64,000 nt of DNA from Lelliottia amnigena. Lineage in GTDB: Bacteria; Pseudomonadota; Gammaproteobacteria; Enterobacterales; Enterobacteriaceae. The first letter of the stretch is position 1; each line of letters opens with the position of its first letter. Location of the stretch: the NCBI GenBank assembly GCA_900635465.1, contig LR134135.1, positions 2,356,001 through 2,420,000 of the forward strand, in the 5' to 3' direction. The notes under the pieces were generated by a model. The model saw nothing but the letters and a program-made list of their open reading frames with translations, did not search any database and had not been told where the DNA came from. The translations under genes and the position numbers were made by a program. This document shows, piece after piece, positions 51,134 through 60,662 of this stretch.

Positions 51134-51532
51134 ATGACAACAACGAATGACGCCCCTCAGGGCGAACTGGTTTTACGCACACTTGCAATGCCCGCCGACA
51201 CCAATGCGAACGGTGACATCTTTGGCGGTTGGTTAATGTCGCAAATGGATATGGGCGGCGCGATCCTGGCTAAAGAGATCGCGCATGGCCGCGTGGTGAC
51301 GGTCAGGGTCGATGGGATGACGTTTTTGCGTCCGGTTGCGGTGGGTGATGTGGTCTGCTGCTACGCCCGCTGCGTCAAGCGCGGTAACACCTCAGTTTCC
51401 ATTAATATTGAAGTGTGGGTCAAAAAGGTGGCCTCAGAGCCAATCGGCCAGCGCTACAAGGCGACTGAAGCGCTGTTCATCTATGTAGCGGTGGATAACG
51501 ACGGGAAACCCCGCCTGCTTCCACAGGTATAA
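51134..51532 (+). CDS. yciA: YciA, acyl-CoA thioesterase
   Basis: Hot-dog-fold thioesterase hydrolysing a broad range of acyl-CoAs. 132 residues. Catalytic Asp and the family motif PADTNANGDIFGGWLMSQMD, then GRVVTVRVDGMTFLRPVAVG. Shares a bidirectional terminator with tonB. Confidence 0.96.
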   Translation: MTTTNDAPQGELVLRTLAMPADTNANGDIFGGWLMSQMDMGGAILAKEIAHGRVVTVRVDGMTFLRPVAVGDVVCCYARCVKRGNTSVSINIEVWVKKVASEPIGQRYKATEALFIYVAVDNDGKPRLLPQV

Positions 51533-51557
51533 AAAAAAAGCCTCCATCGCGGAGGCT
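51531..51557. terminator. Bidirectional terminator between yciA and tonB
   Basis: AAAAGCCTCC and GGAGGCTTTT with a five-base loop, A run before and T run after, between the convergent genes. Confidence 0.92.
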
Positions 51558-51562
51558 TTTTG

Positions 51563-52282
51563 CTATTCCATCTGCGCCCCGCCGTTGAGGCGGAACACAA
51601 TATTCACAATCAATCCACTTCCCGGTTTCCCGGCTTCATATCGCCATTTGCGCATCGCCGCTTTCACTTCGCGCTCAAACATATTGGCAGGCTGGGCAGA
51701 AAGAATCTCCACGTTATCTACGCGTCCATCAGCCGTGACGTCAAACTTCACGCGCAGACGCCCCTCAATGCGCAAGGCTTGCGCACGCGCAGGATATTGC
51801 GGCTGATTGCGGCTTAGCGCGCGCGGGCCAGAAGGTGCCGAGACGACCGGTTTTGCCGTGGCCGGCGAGTTATTCATCACGGGTTTCGCCGGCGCCGTGT
51901 TTTGCACGGTCTGCGTCGTACGCGGTTCAACGGGACGCTCTTCTCGTTTTGGACGTTCTTCCACCTTTTTAACCGGTTTTGGTTTTGGCTTTGGTTTCGG
52001 CTTTGGCTCCGGCTTGTGGATCACCACTGGCGCTTCTTTCGGCGGCTCAGGGATCGGCTCCAGTTCAGGTTCCGGCTCAACAACAGGCGCTGGTGGTGGC
52101 GGGACGACCTGCGGCTCTAGCTCTGCGGGCGTCACCATGGTCACCGAAATCGGCTGCGCGGGCGCTGGCATTTCAATAACCTGATGTACCGATGTGTAGA
52201 GCAGACCCGCGACAACAGCACCGTGAATCACAACGGAAAGCAGCGTCGGCCAGGGAAAGCGGCGAGGTAAATTCAGGGTCAT
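51563..52282 (-). CDS. tonB: TonB, energy-transducing protein
   Basis: Couples the proton motive force via ExbB/ExbD to outer-membrane receptors. 239 residues from MTLNLPRRFPWPTLLSVVIH (an ATG three codons upstream is possible). Transmembrane anchor with the functional SxxxH (Ser and His within LLSVVIHGAVVAGLL), Pro-rich periplasmic region with Glu-Pro and Lys-Pro repeats (PEPELEPIPEPPKEAP, KPEPKPKPKPKPKPVKK), and a C-terminal domain with RALSRNQPQYPARAQALRIE. Confidence 0.97.
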   Translation of the reverse strand: MTLNLPRRFPWPTLLSVVIHGAVVAGLLYTSVHQVIEMPAPAQPISVTMVTPAELEPQVVPPPPAPVVEPEPELEPIPEPPKEAPVVIHKPEPKPKPKPKPKPVKKVEERPKREERPVEPRTTQTVQNTAPAKPVMNNSPATAKPVVSAPSGPRALSRNQPQYPARAQALRIEGRLRVKFDVTADGRVDNVEILSAQPANMFEREVKAAMRKWRYEAGKPGSGLIVNIVFRLNGGAQME

Positions 52283-52503
52283 CGAAGTCATAATCGTTAC
52301 AGTTAAAAAACCAGACCCCGATTTTAAATGCAAATAGCAATCATATTCAATAAGACACTCCATCTTCTCGCAATTTAAGTGCGCAAGCGGCGTATCCTGG
52401 CCTCGGTTTGTTACAGTTTTAACAAGGTCGTTATCTTTACATTGCAGTCATCGCTGCTTTCACATAACGTAAATGCCACTTTTTATGGTTAAGGAGCTCC
52501 GCC

Positions 52504-52800
52504 GTGCTTTACGTTATCTACGCTGAGGATGTTGCTGATTCTCTTGAAAAACGTCTTTCCGTCCGCCCTGCGCATCTGGCGCGACTGCAACTTTTGCACG
52601 ACGAAGGCAAACTGCTCACCGCAGGGCCAATGCCTGCCGTTGACAGCAACGATCCCGGCGCGGCCGGCTTTAGTGGCTCTACGGTGATTGCCGAATTCGA
52701 ATCCCTGGAAGCAGCACAGTTTTGGGCCGAAGCCGACCCGTACGTCGCCGCAGGCGTTTACGCAAAAGTCACCGTTCGCCCGTTTAAGAAAGTGTTTTAA
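52504..52800 (+). CDS. yciI: YciI family protein
   Basis: 98-residue alpha/beta protein with the YCII (ferredoxin-like) fold; the family His/Asp pair suggests enzymatic activity, reaction unknown. GTG start ([20 protein letters not shown]) six bases after AAGGAG. Same length and place as E. coli YciI. Confidence 0.94.
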   Translation: MLYVIYAEDVADSLEKRLSVRPAHLARLQLLHDEGKLLTAGPMPAVDSNDPGAAGFSGSTVIAEFESLEAAQFWAEADPYVAAGVYAKVTVRPFKKVF

Positions 52801-52905
52801 GGTTGTGAATAAAGCGTCCTCACGCGCTTTTTAAAAAACATCAACTAGCGGAAATAAAGGACTTTATTTCACGCCTGCGCCACGCATTAATCACATTGAT
52901 ACAAG

Positions 52906-52932
52906 AAGCCCCGCATAGACGGGGCTTTATTT
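52906..52932 (+). terminator. Terminator of yciI
   Basis: AAGCCCC and GGGGCTT with an eight-base loop followed by TATTTTT. Confidence 0.88.
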
Positions 52933-53014
52933 TTAACTGGGCTTACAAGGTCGGCGTTCATTGAGCCCGTGACAAATGCGATGAGATTGTTTGCTAAGTC
53001 CAAAGTGCGGAACC

Positions 53015-53905
53015 TCACCCAGGCCCTTCGCTTCCTGCCGCCAGCAGAGGTACCAACACGTCACTGATGGGCGTAGGAATTCCATGTAATTTTCCTAGCC
53101 GCTGGATCACGGCGTTACGGACCTCCCATTCCATCGGGCGGTTAGACTGACGATCCGCCAGAATAGAAGTGCCTAAGTCTGCAGGCGCGCGACGAAAACC
53201 GTCCACGATTTCACGCGCAACGTCATCGTTCAGTATCGCCTTTTCAGCACGTGCCACCGCCAGACACTCGCGCAGGTAAGCCAGTGCCAGTTCTGTAATA
53301 TCTTCCCGCGAGAACATGCCAGCGCGGCGATTGGCGAGTACCATCAAACCTGCTGCCGCATTCTGCAACAGTTTGCGCCAGGCGATGGACGTGAAATCCT
53401 CCGAAAGCTCGACGGTGCAACGTGTATCAGTAAGCGCATCAGCTATCCTTTTTGCCTGCGGCGTATCCGGCAGCGTCAGGCGTGGTTTTGCACGCAGCCA
53501 GACAGAAGCGTCCGGTTCACGCTGTGCAGGAAACCAGACGACCGAAGGCACGACCGTGGCGCCGTTAACATAGGGCTCCAGCTGGCTTTTCTGCTCTACT
53601 CCGTTTTGCAGCGCGCAGACCACTGTGTTTTCATCACACAGTTTATCCTGCCAGCCTGCGCTCGATGCCGTCTGGGTCGCTTTCACCGCAACGAATACCA
53701 GATCGCACGGCTGAGTGATATTCGCCGCGTTGCTCAATACTGGCCCCGGCACGGTAATTTCATCTTCATCGAAGCGCAGCACTAATTTCGGATGGGATGT
53801 ACGTCCGCACAGTAACGGCTTGCGGCCAACCTCATGCAGTAGCGCGGCTATAGTCGTACCGATAGCGCCTGGACCAATGAGGGCAATAGTTGGACTGTCA
53901 GACAT
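53015..53905 (-). CDS. Ketopantoate-reductase-like (PanE/ApbA) NAD(P)-dependent oxidoreductase
   Basis: 296 residues. N-terminal Rossmann domain ALIGPGAIGTTIAALLHEVG and C-terminal helical domain with LLQNAAAGLMVLANRRAGMF, as in the ketopantoate reductase family. It is not the housekeeping panE, whose gene is elsewhere in enterobacteria, so the substrate is unknown. Start MSDSPTIALIG with GGGAGAAT upstream; the frame is open far upstream inside the DMT gene. Follows the DMT transporter by 20 bases, likely co-transcribed. Confidence 0.85.
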   Translation of the reverse strand: MSDSPTIALIGPGAIGTTIAALLHEVGRKPLLCGRTSHPKLVLRFDEDEITVPGPVLSNAANITQPCDLVFVAVKATQTASSAGWQDKLCDENTVVCALQNGVEQKSQLEPYVNGATVVPSVVWFPAQREPDASVWLRAKPRLTLPDTPQAKRIADALTDTRCTVELSEDFTSIAWRKLLQNAAAGLMVLANRRAGMFSREDITELALAYLRECLAVARAEKAILNDDVAREIVDGFRRAPADLGTSILADRQSNRPMEWEVRNAVIQRLGKLHGIPTPISDVLVPLLAAGSEGPG

Positions 53906-53925
53906 GTCGCATTCTCCCAATGTCG

Positions 53926-54753
53926 TTAACCGATAATGAGCGTGCCGGTGGCGATAACCACGCACGCAAGCGTTTTTCTTAGCGTTAGCGATTCGCCCAG
54001 GAACACGTAACCTAATATGGCGGCAAAGAGAACGCTGGTTTCGCGCAGTGCTGAAACGGTGCCCATCGGGGCACCCAACATGGCGTAGATAATGATCCCG
54101 TACGCCAGTAGCGAGACAAGGCCCCCTATCGCTGCACGAGGTAAACCCGGCCGCCAGCGCAATAAACTTCTTCTGTCGCGCAAAGCGATATAGAGTGCGG
54201 GCATCAGCCCTCCCCATAAGGCGCTCATCCACACGGTGTATGAGAGCGCATTGCCGGACAATCGCACACCTATCCCATCCACTACGCTATACGCGGCAAT
54301 GAAAGCACCGGTTGCCAGCGCATATTTCAGATTCGGCATCGCCAGTTTGTAGCCCTTCATGGCGAGCATCAGAATACCGCAGGAAACCAGCGTAATACCG
54401 CCAAGCGTATTCAGTTCAATTTTTTCACCGGCGAAGAGTGCCGCCGCGCATGTCACCAATAGCGGAGAGCAGCCGCGCGCAATCGGATAGGATTGCCCGA
54501 GATCCCCGCTCTGATAGCTACGTATCAGACACAGGTTATAGCCCACATGCAGCAGCGCCGAAAACAACACGTACTTCCAGCTGGCCGTGGATGGCACTGG
54601 CACAAACAGTGCGATTAGGCCGCTGGTCATGGCAATCGCCATGCACATAATGGTCATCGCCCATAATCGGTCAGTTGCCCCACGTAACAGAGTATTCCAG
54701 CTGGCATGCAGCAGAGCGGCGAATAGCGTCAGGAAAATAATATGGCTTGGCAT
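53926..54753 (-). CDS. DMT-superfamily (EamA) transporter
   Basis: 275 residues, about ten hydrophobic helices in two EamA-type halves (HIIFLTLFAALLHASWNTLL; LALSYTV-type region; ETSVLFAAILGYVFLGESLT). Predicted exporter of small metabolites; substrate unknown. Its position next to a ketopantoate-reductase-like enzyme and a LysR regulator suggests a shared metabolite. Confidence 0.85.
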   Translation of the reverse strand: MPSHIIFLTLFAALLHASWNTLLRGATDRLWAMTIMCMAIAMTSGLIALFVPVPSTASWKYVLFSALLHVGYNLCLIRSYQSGDLGQSYPIARGCSPLLVTCAAALFAGEKIELNTLGGITLVSCGILMLAMKGYKLAMPNLKYALATGAFIAAYSVVDGIGVRLSGNALSYTVWMSALWGGLMPALYIALRDRRSLLRWRPGLPRAAIGGLVSLLAYGIIIYAMLGAPMGTVSALRETSVLFAAILGYVFLGESLTLRKTLACVVIATGTLIIG

Positions 54754-54828
54754 AGGCTGATGCTAAGCAACCTATGCCTGTTTTAAAAGTGAAGTGTCGT
54801 CATCCGATCATGAGTGAAAGCTCATACC

Positions 54829-55734
54829 TTATGTATAGCTGAGCTGAGCCTGATGGGATTCAGCCATGAGCCAGGAGCAGAACGTCATAATGTGCGGCTG
54901 CGTTTCGATGCCGCCTGGACAGACAAAGTAATAGGCCGCGGGCGAAGAAAAAGGGATATTAAACAGCCTTACCAGACTGCCTTCCTTGAGCTCTTTTTCG
55001 ACGTGTCCACTGCGCGCTAACGCAATGCCCTGTCCCAGCAGCGCGGCTTCGATGGTCATATTGGTGTCTGCAAAACGTACGCTCTCATGCAACGCATCCG
55101 TCTGTATACCGGCCTGCTCAAACCAGGAATCCCATTTCGGAACCAGATCCGCACCGTCGCGCGTCAGAAGCGGATAGCGCAACAGCTCAGCCGGTTCATG
55201 GGGTGTTCCAAAACGTTGTAATAATGCCGGGCTGGCCACCGGAAAAAGCTGTTCGCGGAACATAAATTCCGTGTGCAGCGCCGGATAATTGCCGTGACCA
55301 AAGCGGATCGCCACGTCGGAATCGGAATTGGTGAAGTTAATGGCTCTGTCGGTGCTTTCAATCGTGACCAGAATCTCAGGATGCAGTCGGGTTAATTCTG
55401 GAAGACGTGGCAGCAGCCACTTCAAGGCGAAAGAATAGGTAGTACTTAAACGTAATCGTACACGGCTTTTTTGTTCGCGAAGATCGGCTAACGAGGTTTC
55501 CAGCTTTGTGAAAAACTCGCGCACGATAGGTGCGAGCGCGGCGCCAGCGGGCGTCAGTGTGAGTGTCTTACCGCGCTGAAAAAGCTGTAGGCCCCATAAT
55601 TCTTCAAGATTTTTTAACTGGTGGCTGACGGCGCTCTGCGTGATGAATAGCTCTGATGCGGATGAGGTAAACGTGGGGTGGCGGGTAGCAACTTCAAACG
55701 CACGAAGCATGGCGGTAGGAGGAATGTCACGCAT
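54829..55734 (-). CDS. LysR-family transcriptional regulator (GcvA-like)
   Basis: 301 residues. N-terminal HTH (FTSSASELFITQSAVSHQLKNLEELW) and substrate-binding domain similar to GcvA (STTYSFALKWLLPRLPELTR, NSDSDVAIRFGHGNYP). Target unknown; candidates are the adjacent DMT transporter and reductase, which are on the same strand and begin 75 bases downstream. Confidence 0.88.
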   Translation of the reverse strand: MRDIPPTAMLRAFEVATRHPTFTSSASELFITQSAVSHQLKNLEELWGLQLFQRGKTLTLTPAGAALAPIVREFFTKLETSLADLREQKSRVRLRLSTTYSFALKWLLPRLPELTRLHPEILVTIESTDRAINFTNSDSDVAIRFGHGNYPALHTEFMFREQLFPVASPALLQRFGTPHEPAELLRYPLLTRDGADLVPKWDSWFEQAGIQTDALHESVRFADTNMTIEAALLGQGIALARSGHVEKELKEGSLVRLFNIPFSSPAAYYFVCPGGIETQPHIMTFCSWLMAESHQAQLSYT

Positions 55735-55852
55735 CTTTCTTATCCTGTGAATGAGCTCAGACTCATGACACGATAGGCCTACACTTCTTCAAAAGAAAGC
55801 GTAAGAGTGATTGTCATCTCACGGGGATATTACGCTGAGATGTTTCACCATC

Positions 55853-55884
55853 AATAAAAATGGCTGCGAGAATATGGCAGCCAT
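55853..55884 (-). terminator. Terminator of the DUF2569 gene
   Basis: ATGGCTGC and GCAGCCAT pair; on the minus strand the stem is followed by TTTTTATT. It sits 24 bases after the stop. Confidence 0.8.
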
Positions 55885-55907
55885 AGACTGTTTAAGACTC
55901 GATTGGG

Positions 55908-56426
55908 TTAACGAATGAAGGTCTTCTTAGCGCGCACGGAATAGCGGAAGTAAGGGATCCAGATGCAGGCGTAAATTGTGTGGGTAACAATTGGCATCAC
56001 CTGATTAAAGCCCAGGGCAATCTGTGGGAACAGGTAAGGTGTGATGCACCGGTCAATAAACATGACGACGATACCAGCGACGAGCAACACACTGTATGCC
56101 AGCGGAAGTTCTTTCTTCTTGCGCAAAAAAAGTGAGGCAACATAGATAATGTAAAGCAAGAAAACAAAATTCACCCCCGCAGAAATAAACAGATAGGTTG
56201 ATTGCGCAAGCGGAAGATAACCTAGCGTATCAATGCTGGCCTTTAATGTGACGGCCAGTGAAGTGAAATAACCATACGCAATGAGGAACATATTCAGAAA
56301 TGGTACGAACAGCAAACCGCCAATTTTGCGATACCGTTTTTCCTCACATTCAGGGCAGTATTCCTGGTGCTGTGGAATGGTCTTATCACATTTAATGCAC
56401 GTCCATTTGAAAGCGGTATCGGTCAT
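55908..56426 (-). CDS. DUF2569-type membrane protein with N-terminal zinc ribbon
   Basis: 172 residues. N-terminal CxxC-x11-CxxC zinc ribbon (CIKCDKTIPQHQEYCPEC), then KIGGLLFVPFLNMFLIAYGY and four hydrophobic helices in the DUF2569 arrangement. Function unknown. Confidence 0.75.
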   Translation of the reverse strand: MTDTAFKWTCIKCDKTIPQHQEYCPECEEKRYRKIGGLLFVPFLNMFLIAYGYFTSLAVTLKASIDTLGYLPLAQSTYLFISAGVNFVFLLYIIYVASLFLRKKKELPLAYSVLLVAGIVVMFIDRCITPYLFPQIALGFNQVMPIVTHTIYACIWIPYFRYSVRAKKTFIR

Positions 56427-56577
56427 TATTTTTCCTTATTAACACGCAGGCTCTTAACGGCTCAGCTTGATTCCAGAGTGGGTAAATGGGTACTCAGAGA
56501 TATCGGCTAATCCAGGCGCAATCTTGAGCACTATTACACTCATCGCATCTCCGCTCTCCGCAACGGTATGCGTTCCT

Positions 56578-57213
56578 TCAGTGTAGCGATGCCAGTCGTG
56601 CGGCAAATCCCACAAACAACAGCCCGATCAACCCATTTCCCAGCTTCGCCAGTTTCTTTTTCGTCTTTAAGTAGCGTGTCACAAATGCCCCGGAGAAAAT
56701 CAAGAAACTCATGTACATGAAGCTGATCAGTTCTAAGGTTGTCGCGAGGATCAGGAAAGAGGTGCCTGTGTTTGGCGCACTGACATCAATGAATTGCACG
56801 AAAAACGAGACGTAAAACAGAATTGCCTTGGGATTGGTCAAACTCAATACCAGCGAGCGCTTCAGGATCATACTTGCCGGCTCTGCCCCTCCTGCCTGCG
56901 CGCTGTTTTTGCGCATAATGACCGACCAGAGCATTTTGCCACCGAGCCACAGTAAATATAGCGCGCCAAGATAACGCACAATATTGAATAGCACGGGTGT
57001 AGTTTGAATCAGTGCCGCCACGCCGGCCCAGGCCAGAAACATCAATACGGCATCGCCGATAAATACGCCCGTCGCGGCGAGATAACCTTTTTTGACGCCG
57101 TGACCTATGCCTGTTTTGAGAACAAATAAAGTATTGGGGCCAGGCACGAGAACAATAAAAAACGCGCCAACAACGTAGGTCCAAAAATTCAGTACACCAA
57201 ACTCCGCAAACAC
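56578..57213 (-). CDS. leuE: LeuE (YeaS), leucine exporter of the RhtB/LysE family
   Basis: 211 residues, six hydrophobic helices, N-terminal [20 protein letters not shown] motif. Close to E. coli LeuE along its length. GTG start at 57213 ([18 protein letters not shown]) is chosen because AAGGAG lies eight bases upstream and it restores the family N-terminus; a GTG one codon earlier and the far upstream ATG are alternatives. In E. coli leuE lies next to yeaR-yoaG, away from cls. Confidence 0.9.
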   Translation of the reverse strand: MFAEFGVLNFWTYVVGAFFIVLVPGPNTLFVLKTGIGHGVKKGYLAATGVFIGDAVLMFLAWAGVAALIQTTPVLFNIVRYLGALYLLWLGGKMLWSVIMRKNSAQAGGAEPASMILKRSLVLSLTNPKAILFYVSFFVQFIDVSAPNTGTSFLILATTLELISFMYMSFLIFSGAFVTRYLKTKKKLAKLGNGLIGLLFVGFAARLASLH

Positions 57214-57335
57214 CACCAGCTCCTTTTTAAAACAGCGCGTCACAGCGTGGTTAAGAGAACCGAAACCGTGAACGCGCTATGCATCATGTCATTCTGACGT
57301 TCGCAAACCCTTGCGGGCGTCAGTACCGTTTATCC

Positions 57336-57467
57336 TTAAAGCATTGCCCAGTGCATGCCAAGCGCGTAAATAAATTGCCCTAGCTGCGTGAGCGACGAGA
57401 GTCCTAAATATTCCCTTAATGCATCTACGGCAAAAATTGCAATTAAGACCCAAAGGAAAGGATTCAT
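57336..57467 (-). CDS. Small hydrophobic protein, 43 residues
   Basis: Open frame from ATG to stop encoding MNPFLWVLIAIFAVDALREY followed by LGLSSLTQLGQFIYALGMHW and AML, with two hydrophobic segments: a plausible small membrane protein. I do not recognise a family. Ribosome site weak (AATAAGAAAA). An overlapping longer frame (57289-57489) on the same strand gives a Cys/Arg-rich peptide that looks non-genic. Confidence 0.5.
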   Translation of the reverse strand: MNPFLWVLIAIFAVDALREYLGLSSLTQLGQFIYALGMHWAML

Positions 57468-57570
57468 TTTTCTTATTCATCGCGTACATCGCCGCACATC
57501 ATACCGTAGCAGTGGAAGGATTTAACACGCGGGAAGCAAAATAGTACGCGTACAGGGGTTGATGGCTTAA

Positions 57571-57600
57571 AAAAACATCAGGCACCGAAAACGGTGCCTT
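57571..57600 (-). terminator. Terminator of yciY
   Basis: AGGCACCG and CGGTGCCT with a four-base loop, followed on the minus strand by GATGTTTTTTT, ten bases after the yciY stop. Confidence 0.85.
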
Positions 57601-57608
57601 CAGGGAAC

Positions 57609-57782
57609 TCAGAGATCGCGAACGGCGAACACCAGTGCATTACGGTGACGGCTTAGCCCACATTTTCTGATAGCGTGAATACGCATATTGCGGCGGGATT
57701 GAGCTTCCAGCCAGCGAGCCTTGCGGCGGCTCGTTTGTCGCAACATGCGCCAGCGCCCTACTTCAGTTCTACTGCGCTTCAT
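57609..57782 (-). CDS. yciY: YciY family small basic protein
   Basis: 57 residues, Arg-rich: MKRSRTEVGRWRMLRQTSRR ... SRRNMRIHAIRKCGLSR. It matches E. coli YciY in length and position beside clsA. Function unknown. ATG at 57782 with AAGGAAAGAG upstream. The in-frame upstream extension is not family-conserved. Confidence 0.88.
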   Translation of the reverse strand: MKRSRTEVGRWRMLRQTSRRKARWLEAQSRRNMRIHAIRKCGLSRHRNALVFAVRDL

Positions 57783-57924
57783 GGTTAAAACTCTTTCCTT
57801 AACAGAAACGCCATTATAAACCCTTGGTCGCGGCAAACCAGCGCTTTTAGCCGTCCTTTTTATTTGCCAGATCAATTCTGATGCGTACACTCATAACAAT
57901 ACGCTTTCAAAAGGATTTTTAATT

Positions 57925-59385
57925 ATGACAACCTTCTACACCGTGGTGAGTTGGCTGGTCATTCTGGGATACTGGCTGCTGATCGCAGGTGTGACGCTTC
58001 GCATCCTGATGAAACGCCGAGCTGTCCCCTCTGCCATGGCCTGGCTACTGATTATCTACATCCTGCCGCTGGTGGGAATTATTGCCTATCTTTCGTTTGG
58101 TGAATTGCATCTGGGCAAGCGTCGCGCCGAGCGTGCCCGCGCCATGTGGCCGTCGACCGCAAAATGGTTAAACGACCTGAAATCCTGCAAACACATCTTT
58201 GCCGAAGAAAATAGCAGCGTGGCATCTTCACTGTTTAAACTCTGCGAGCGGCGTCAGGGCATTGCCGGGGTTAAAGGTAACCAGCTGCAATTGTTGACGA
58301 CCTCTGATGACGTGATGCAGGCGTTGATTCGCGATATCCAACTCGCTCGCCATAATATCGAAATGGTTTTCTACATCTGGCAGCCGGGTGGGATGGCGGA
58401 TCAAGTTGCTGAGTCGCTGATGGCGGCATCTCGTCGCGGTATCCATTGCCGGTTGATGCTGGATTCTGCTGGGAGTGTGGCTTTTTTCCGCAGCCCTTGG
58501 GCTGGGATGATGCGCAACGCGGGTATTGAAGTTGTCGAAGCGTTAAAGGTGAATTTACTGCGCGTGTTTCTGCGTCGCATGGATTTACGCCAGCACCGTA
58601 AAATGATCATGATCGACAACTATATTGCCTACACCGGCAGCATGAATATGGTCGATCCGCGCTTCTTCAAACAAGATTCCGGCGTGGGTCAGTGGATCGA
58701 TTTAATGGCGCGTATGGAAGGTCCCGTCGCTACCGCAATGGGTATTGTGTATTCCTGCGACTGGGAAATTGAAACCGGCAAGCGTATTTTGCCGCCACCG
58801 CCCGACGCCAATATCATGCCGTTCGAGCAGGAAAGCGGCCATACCATTCACACCATTGCCTCCGGCCCGGGTTTCCCGGAAGACTTGATTCATCAGGCGT
58901 TGCTCACTGCGGCTTATTCTGCGCGTGAATATCTGATCATGACTACGCCCTACTTTGTGCCGAGCGACGACCTGTTGCATGCGATTTGTACCGCCGCACA
59001 GCGCGGTGTGGATGTCAGCATTATTATGCCGCGCAAAAACGACTCGGTACTGGTGGGATGGGCTAGCCGCGCGTTCTTTACAGAGCTTCTGGCAGCAGGG
59101 GTGAAAATCTATCAGTTTGAGGGTGGATTGCTGCATACCAAAAGCGTACTGGTGGATGGGGAACTCAGTCTGGTCGGGACCGTGAATCTGGATATGCGGA
59201 GTTTGTGGCTGAATTTTGAAATTACGCTGGTGATTGACGATGCGGGTTTTGGTGGCGATTTGGCTGCCGTTCAGGACGATTACATCTCCCGCTCGCGCTT
59301 GCTGGACGCCAGTTTGTGGGTCAAGCGGCCTTTGTGGCAGCGAATCACCGAACGACTGTTTTACTTCTTTAGCCCGTTGCTGTAA
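57925..59385 (+). CDS. clsA: Cardiolipin synthase A
   Basis: Membrane phospholipase-D-family enzyme condensing two phosphatidylglycerols to cardiolipin plus glycerol. 486 residues as in E. coli. Two N-terminal transmembrane helices, then two HKD catalytic motifs: [18 protein letters not shown] and [18 protein letters not shown]. Start supported by AAAAGGATTTTTAATT. Followed by yciU 34 bases downstream. Confidence 0.97.
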   Translation: MTTFYTVVSWLVILGYWLLIAGVTLRILMKRRAVPSAMAWLLIIYILPLVGIIAYLSFGELHLGKRRAERARAMWPSTAKWLNDLKSCKHIFAEENSSVASSLFKLCERRQGIAGVKGNQLQLLTTSDDVMQALIRDIQLARHNIEMVFYIWQPGGMADQVAESLMAASRRGIHCRLMLDSAGSVAFFRSPWAGMMRNAGIEVVEALKVNLLRVFLRRMDLRQHRKMIMIDNYIAYTGSMNMVDPRFFKQDSGVGQWIDLMARMEGPVATAMGIVYSCDWEIETGKRILPPPPDANIMPFEQESGHTIHTIASGPGFPEDLIHQALLTAAYSAREYLIMTTPYFVPSDDLLHAICTAAQRGVDVSIIMPRKNDSVLVGWASRAFFTELLAAGVKIYQFEGGLLHTKSVLVDGELSLVGTVNLDMRSLWLNFEITLVIDDAGFGGDLAAVQDDYISRSRLLDASLWVKRPLWQRITERLFYFFSPLL

Positions 59386-59407
59386 AACGTGCCCAACGAT
59401 GTTTTAA

Positions 59408-59749
<342 letters not shown>

Positions 59750-59750
59750 C

Positions 59751-59780
59751 AAAAGGCTGCGAATGCAGCCTTTTATATTT
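59751..59780. terminator. Bidirectional terminator between yciU and the K+ channel gene
   Basis: AAAAGGCTGC and GCAGCCTTTT with a four-base loop, followed by TATATTT. Confidence 0.88.
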
Positions 59781-60615
59781 AATCCGCTAATTCAGTCCCG
59801 CAGCGGTTACAAAATCGCGCGCTGTGCTCATGGTTCGCCTGCTGACAATGAGGGCATTTGCGCTGCTGCTGTCGATTCTGAAATGCTGCACTCATGTGCG
59901 TCGTGATAAGACCGGTAGGAATCGCTATCACGGAATAACCAATCAAAATGAGCATCGACGCCACAATTCTGCCAAGCGGCGTATGCGGTGTAATATCGCC
60001 ATATCCCACCGTCGTGACCGTGACAATAGCCCAATAGACGGATGCATTCAGGGTGGTGAATCCATATTTAGGCCCTTCTATCAGGTACATCAGCGCACCA
60101 AAGACAATCATTACAATGGCAATAAACGAATAGAACAGAATTAACTGATGCCGGGCACTAAATATCGCCTTCCAGAACACATGCAACGACGGCATTAAAC
60201 GCAACAACTTCAGGACGCGCAGCACGCGTATGGCGCGCATTGCCCGCCAGGCAAAAACATAATTGACGCTAATTTCAGGCCACAGCCACATCACATAGAG
60301 CGGCAAAATGGTCGCCAGATCGATAATGCCCCAAAAGCTAAAGACATATTTCGCCGGATTGGGCCAGCTGAAAACCCGCAGCAAATATTCCAGTGTAAAA
60401 ACCAGCGTGACGAAAAGCTCCAGCCAGACGAAGAGATGCCACTCGTCCATCGTCAGGTGATATTGCGTCCCAAGACCTGACTCAATAAAGATGATGAGTA
60501 CGCTGAGTAGCGCAAACAGTCCGCACAATCCTTCGAAATGACGACCTGAGCGGGTATTTTGATCGAATAGCAGACGGAACATCCGACGACGAACCGAAGA
60601 AACGGATAGCGACAC
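59779..60615 (-). CDS. Voltage-gated-type potassium channel with C-terminal zinc ribbon
   Basis: Six-helix ion channel of about 278 residues. Helices S1-S3, an Arg-rich S4 (RAMRAIRVLRVLKLLRLM), pore helix and filter TVTTVGYGD, S6 (GRIVASMLILIGYSVIAIPT), then a cytoplasmic tail with two CxxC pairs (CPHCQQANHEHSARFCNRCG). No RCK domain, unlike E. coli Kch near this site. GTG start at 60615 with GAGG five bases upstream. The first in-frame start, at 60648, lies inside the oppF terminator hairpin and is unlikely. Confidence 0.85.
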   Translation of the reverse strand: MSLSVSSVRRRMFRLLFDQNTRSGRHFEGLCGLFALLSVLIIFIESGLGTQYHLTMDEWHLFVWLELFVTLVFTLEYLLRVFSWPNPAKYVFSFWGIIDLATILPLYVMWLWPEISVNYVFAWRAMRAIRVLRVLKLLRLMPSLHVFWKAIFSARHQLILFYSFIAIVMIVFGALMYLIEGPKYGFTTLNASVYWAIVTVTTVGYGDITPHTPLGRIVASMLILIGYSVIAIPTGLITTHMSAAFQNRQQQRKCPHCQQANHEHSARFCNRCGTELAD

Positions 60616-60633
60616 GATAACCTCGCAAAAATT

Positions 60634-60658
60634 AAGGGCTGACATCATGTCAGCCCTT
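60634..60658 (-). terminator. Terminator of the opp operon
   Basis: AAGGGCTGACAT and ATGTCAGCCCTT form a 12-bp stem with a one-base loop, five bases after the oppF stop, followed on the minus strand by AATTTTT. Confidence 0.9.
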
Positions 60659-60662
60659 GCGA

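Noticed and set aside
51960..52110. Repeat array or low-complexity element
   Set aside because: The repeated bases encode the Pro-Lys and Pro-Glu region of TonB, a normal feature of that protein.
57289..57489. 66-residue Cys/Arg-rich frame near yciY
   Set aside because: It overlaps the more protein-like 43-residue hydrophobic frame and looks compositionally like an out-of-frame shadow.
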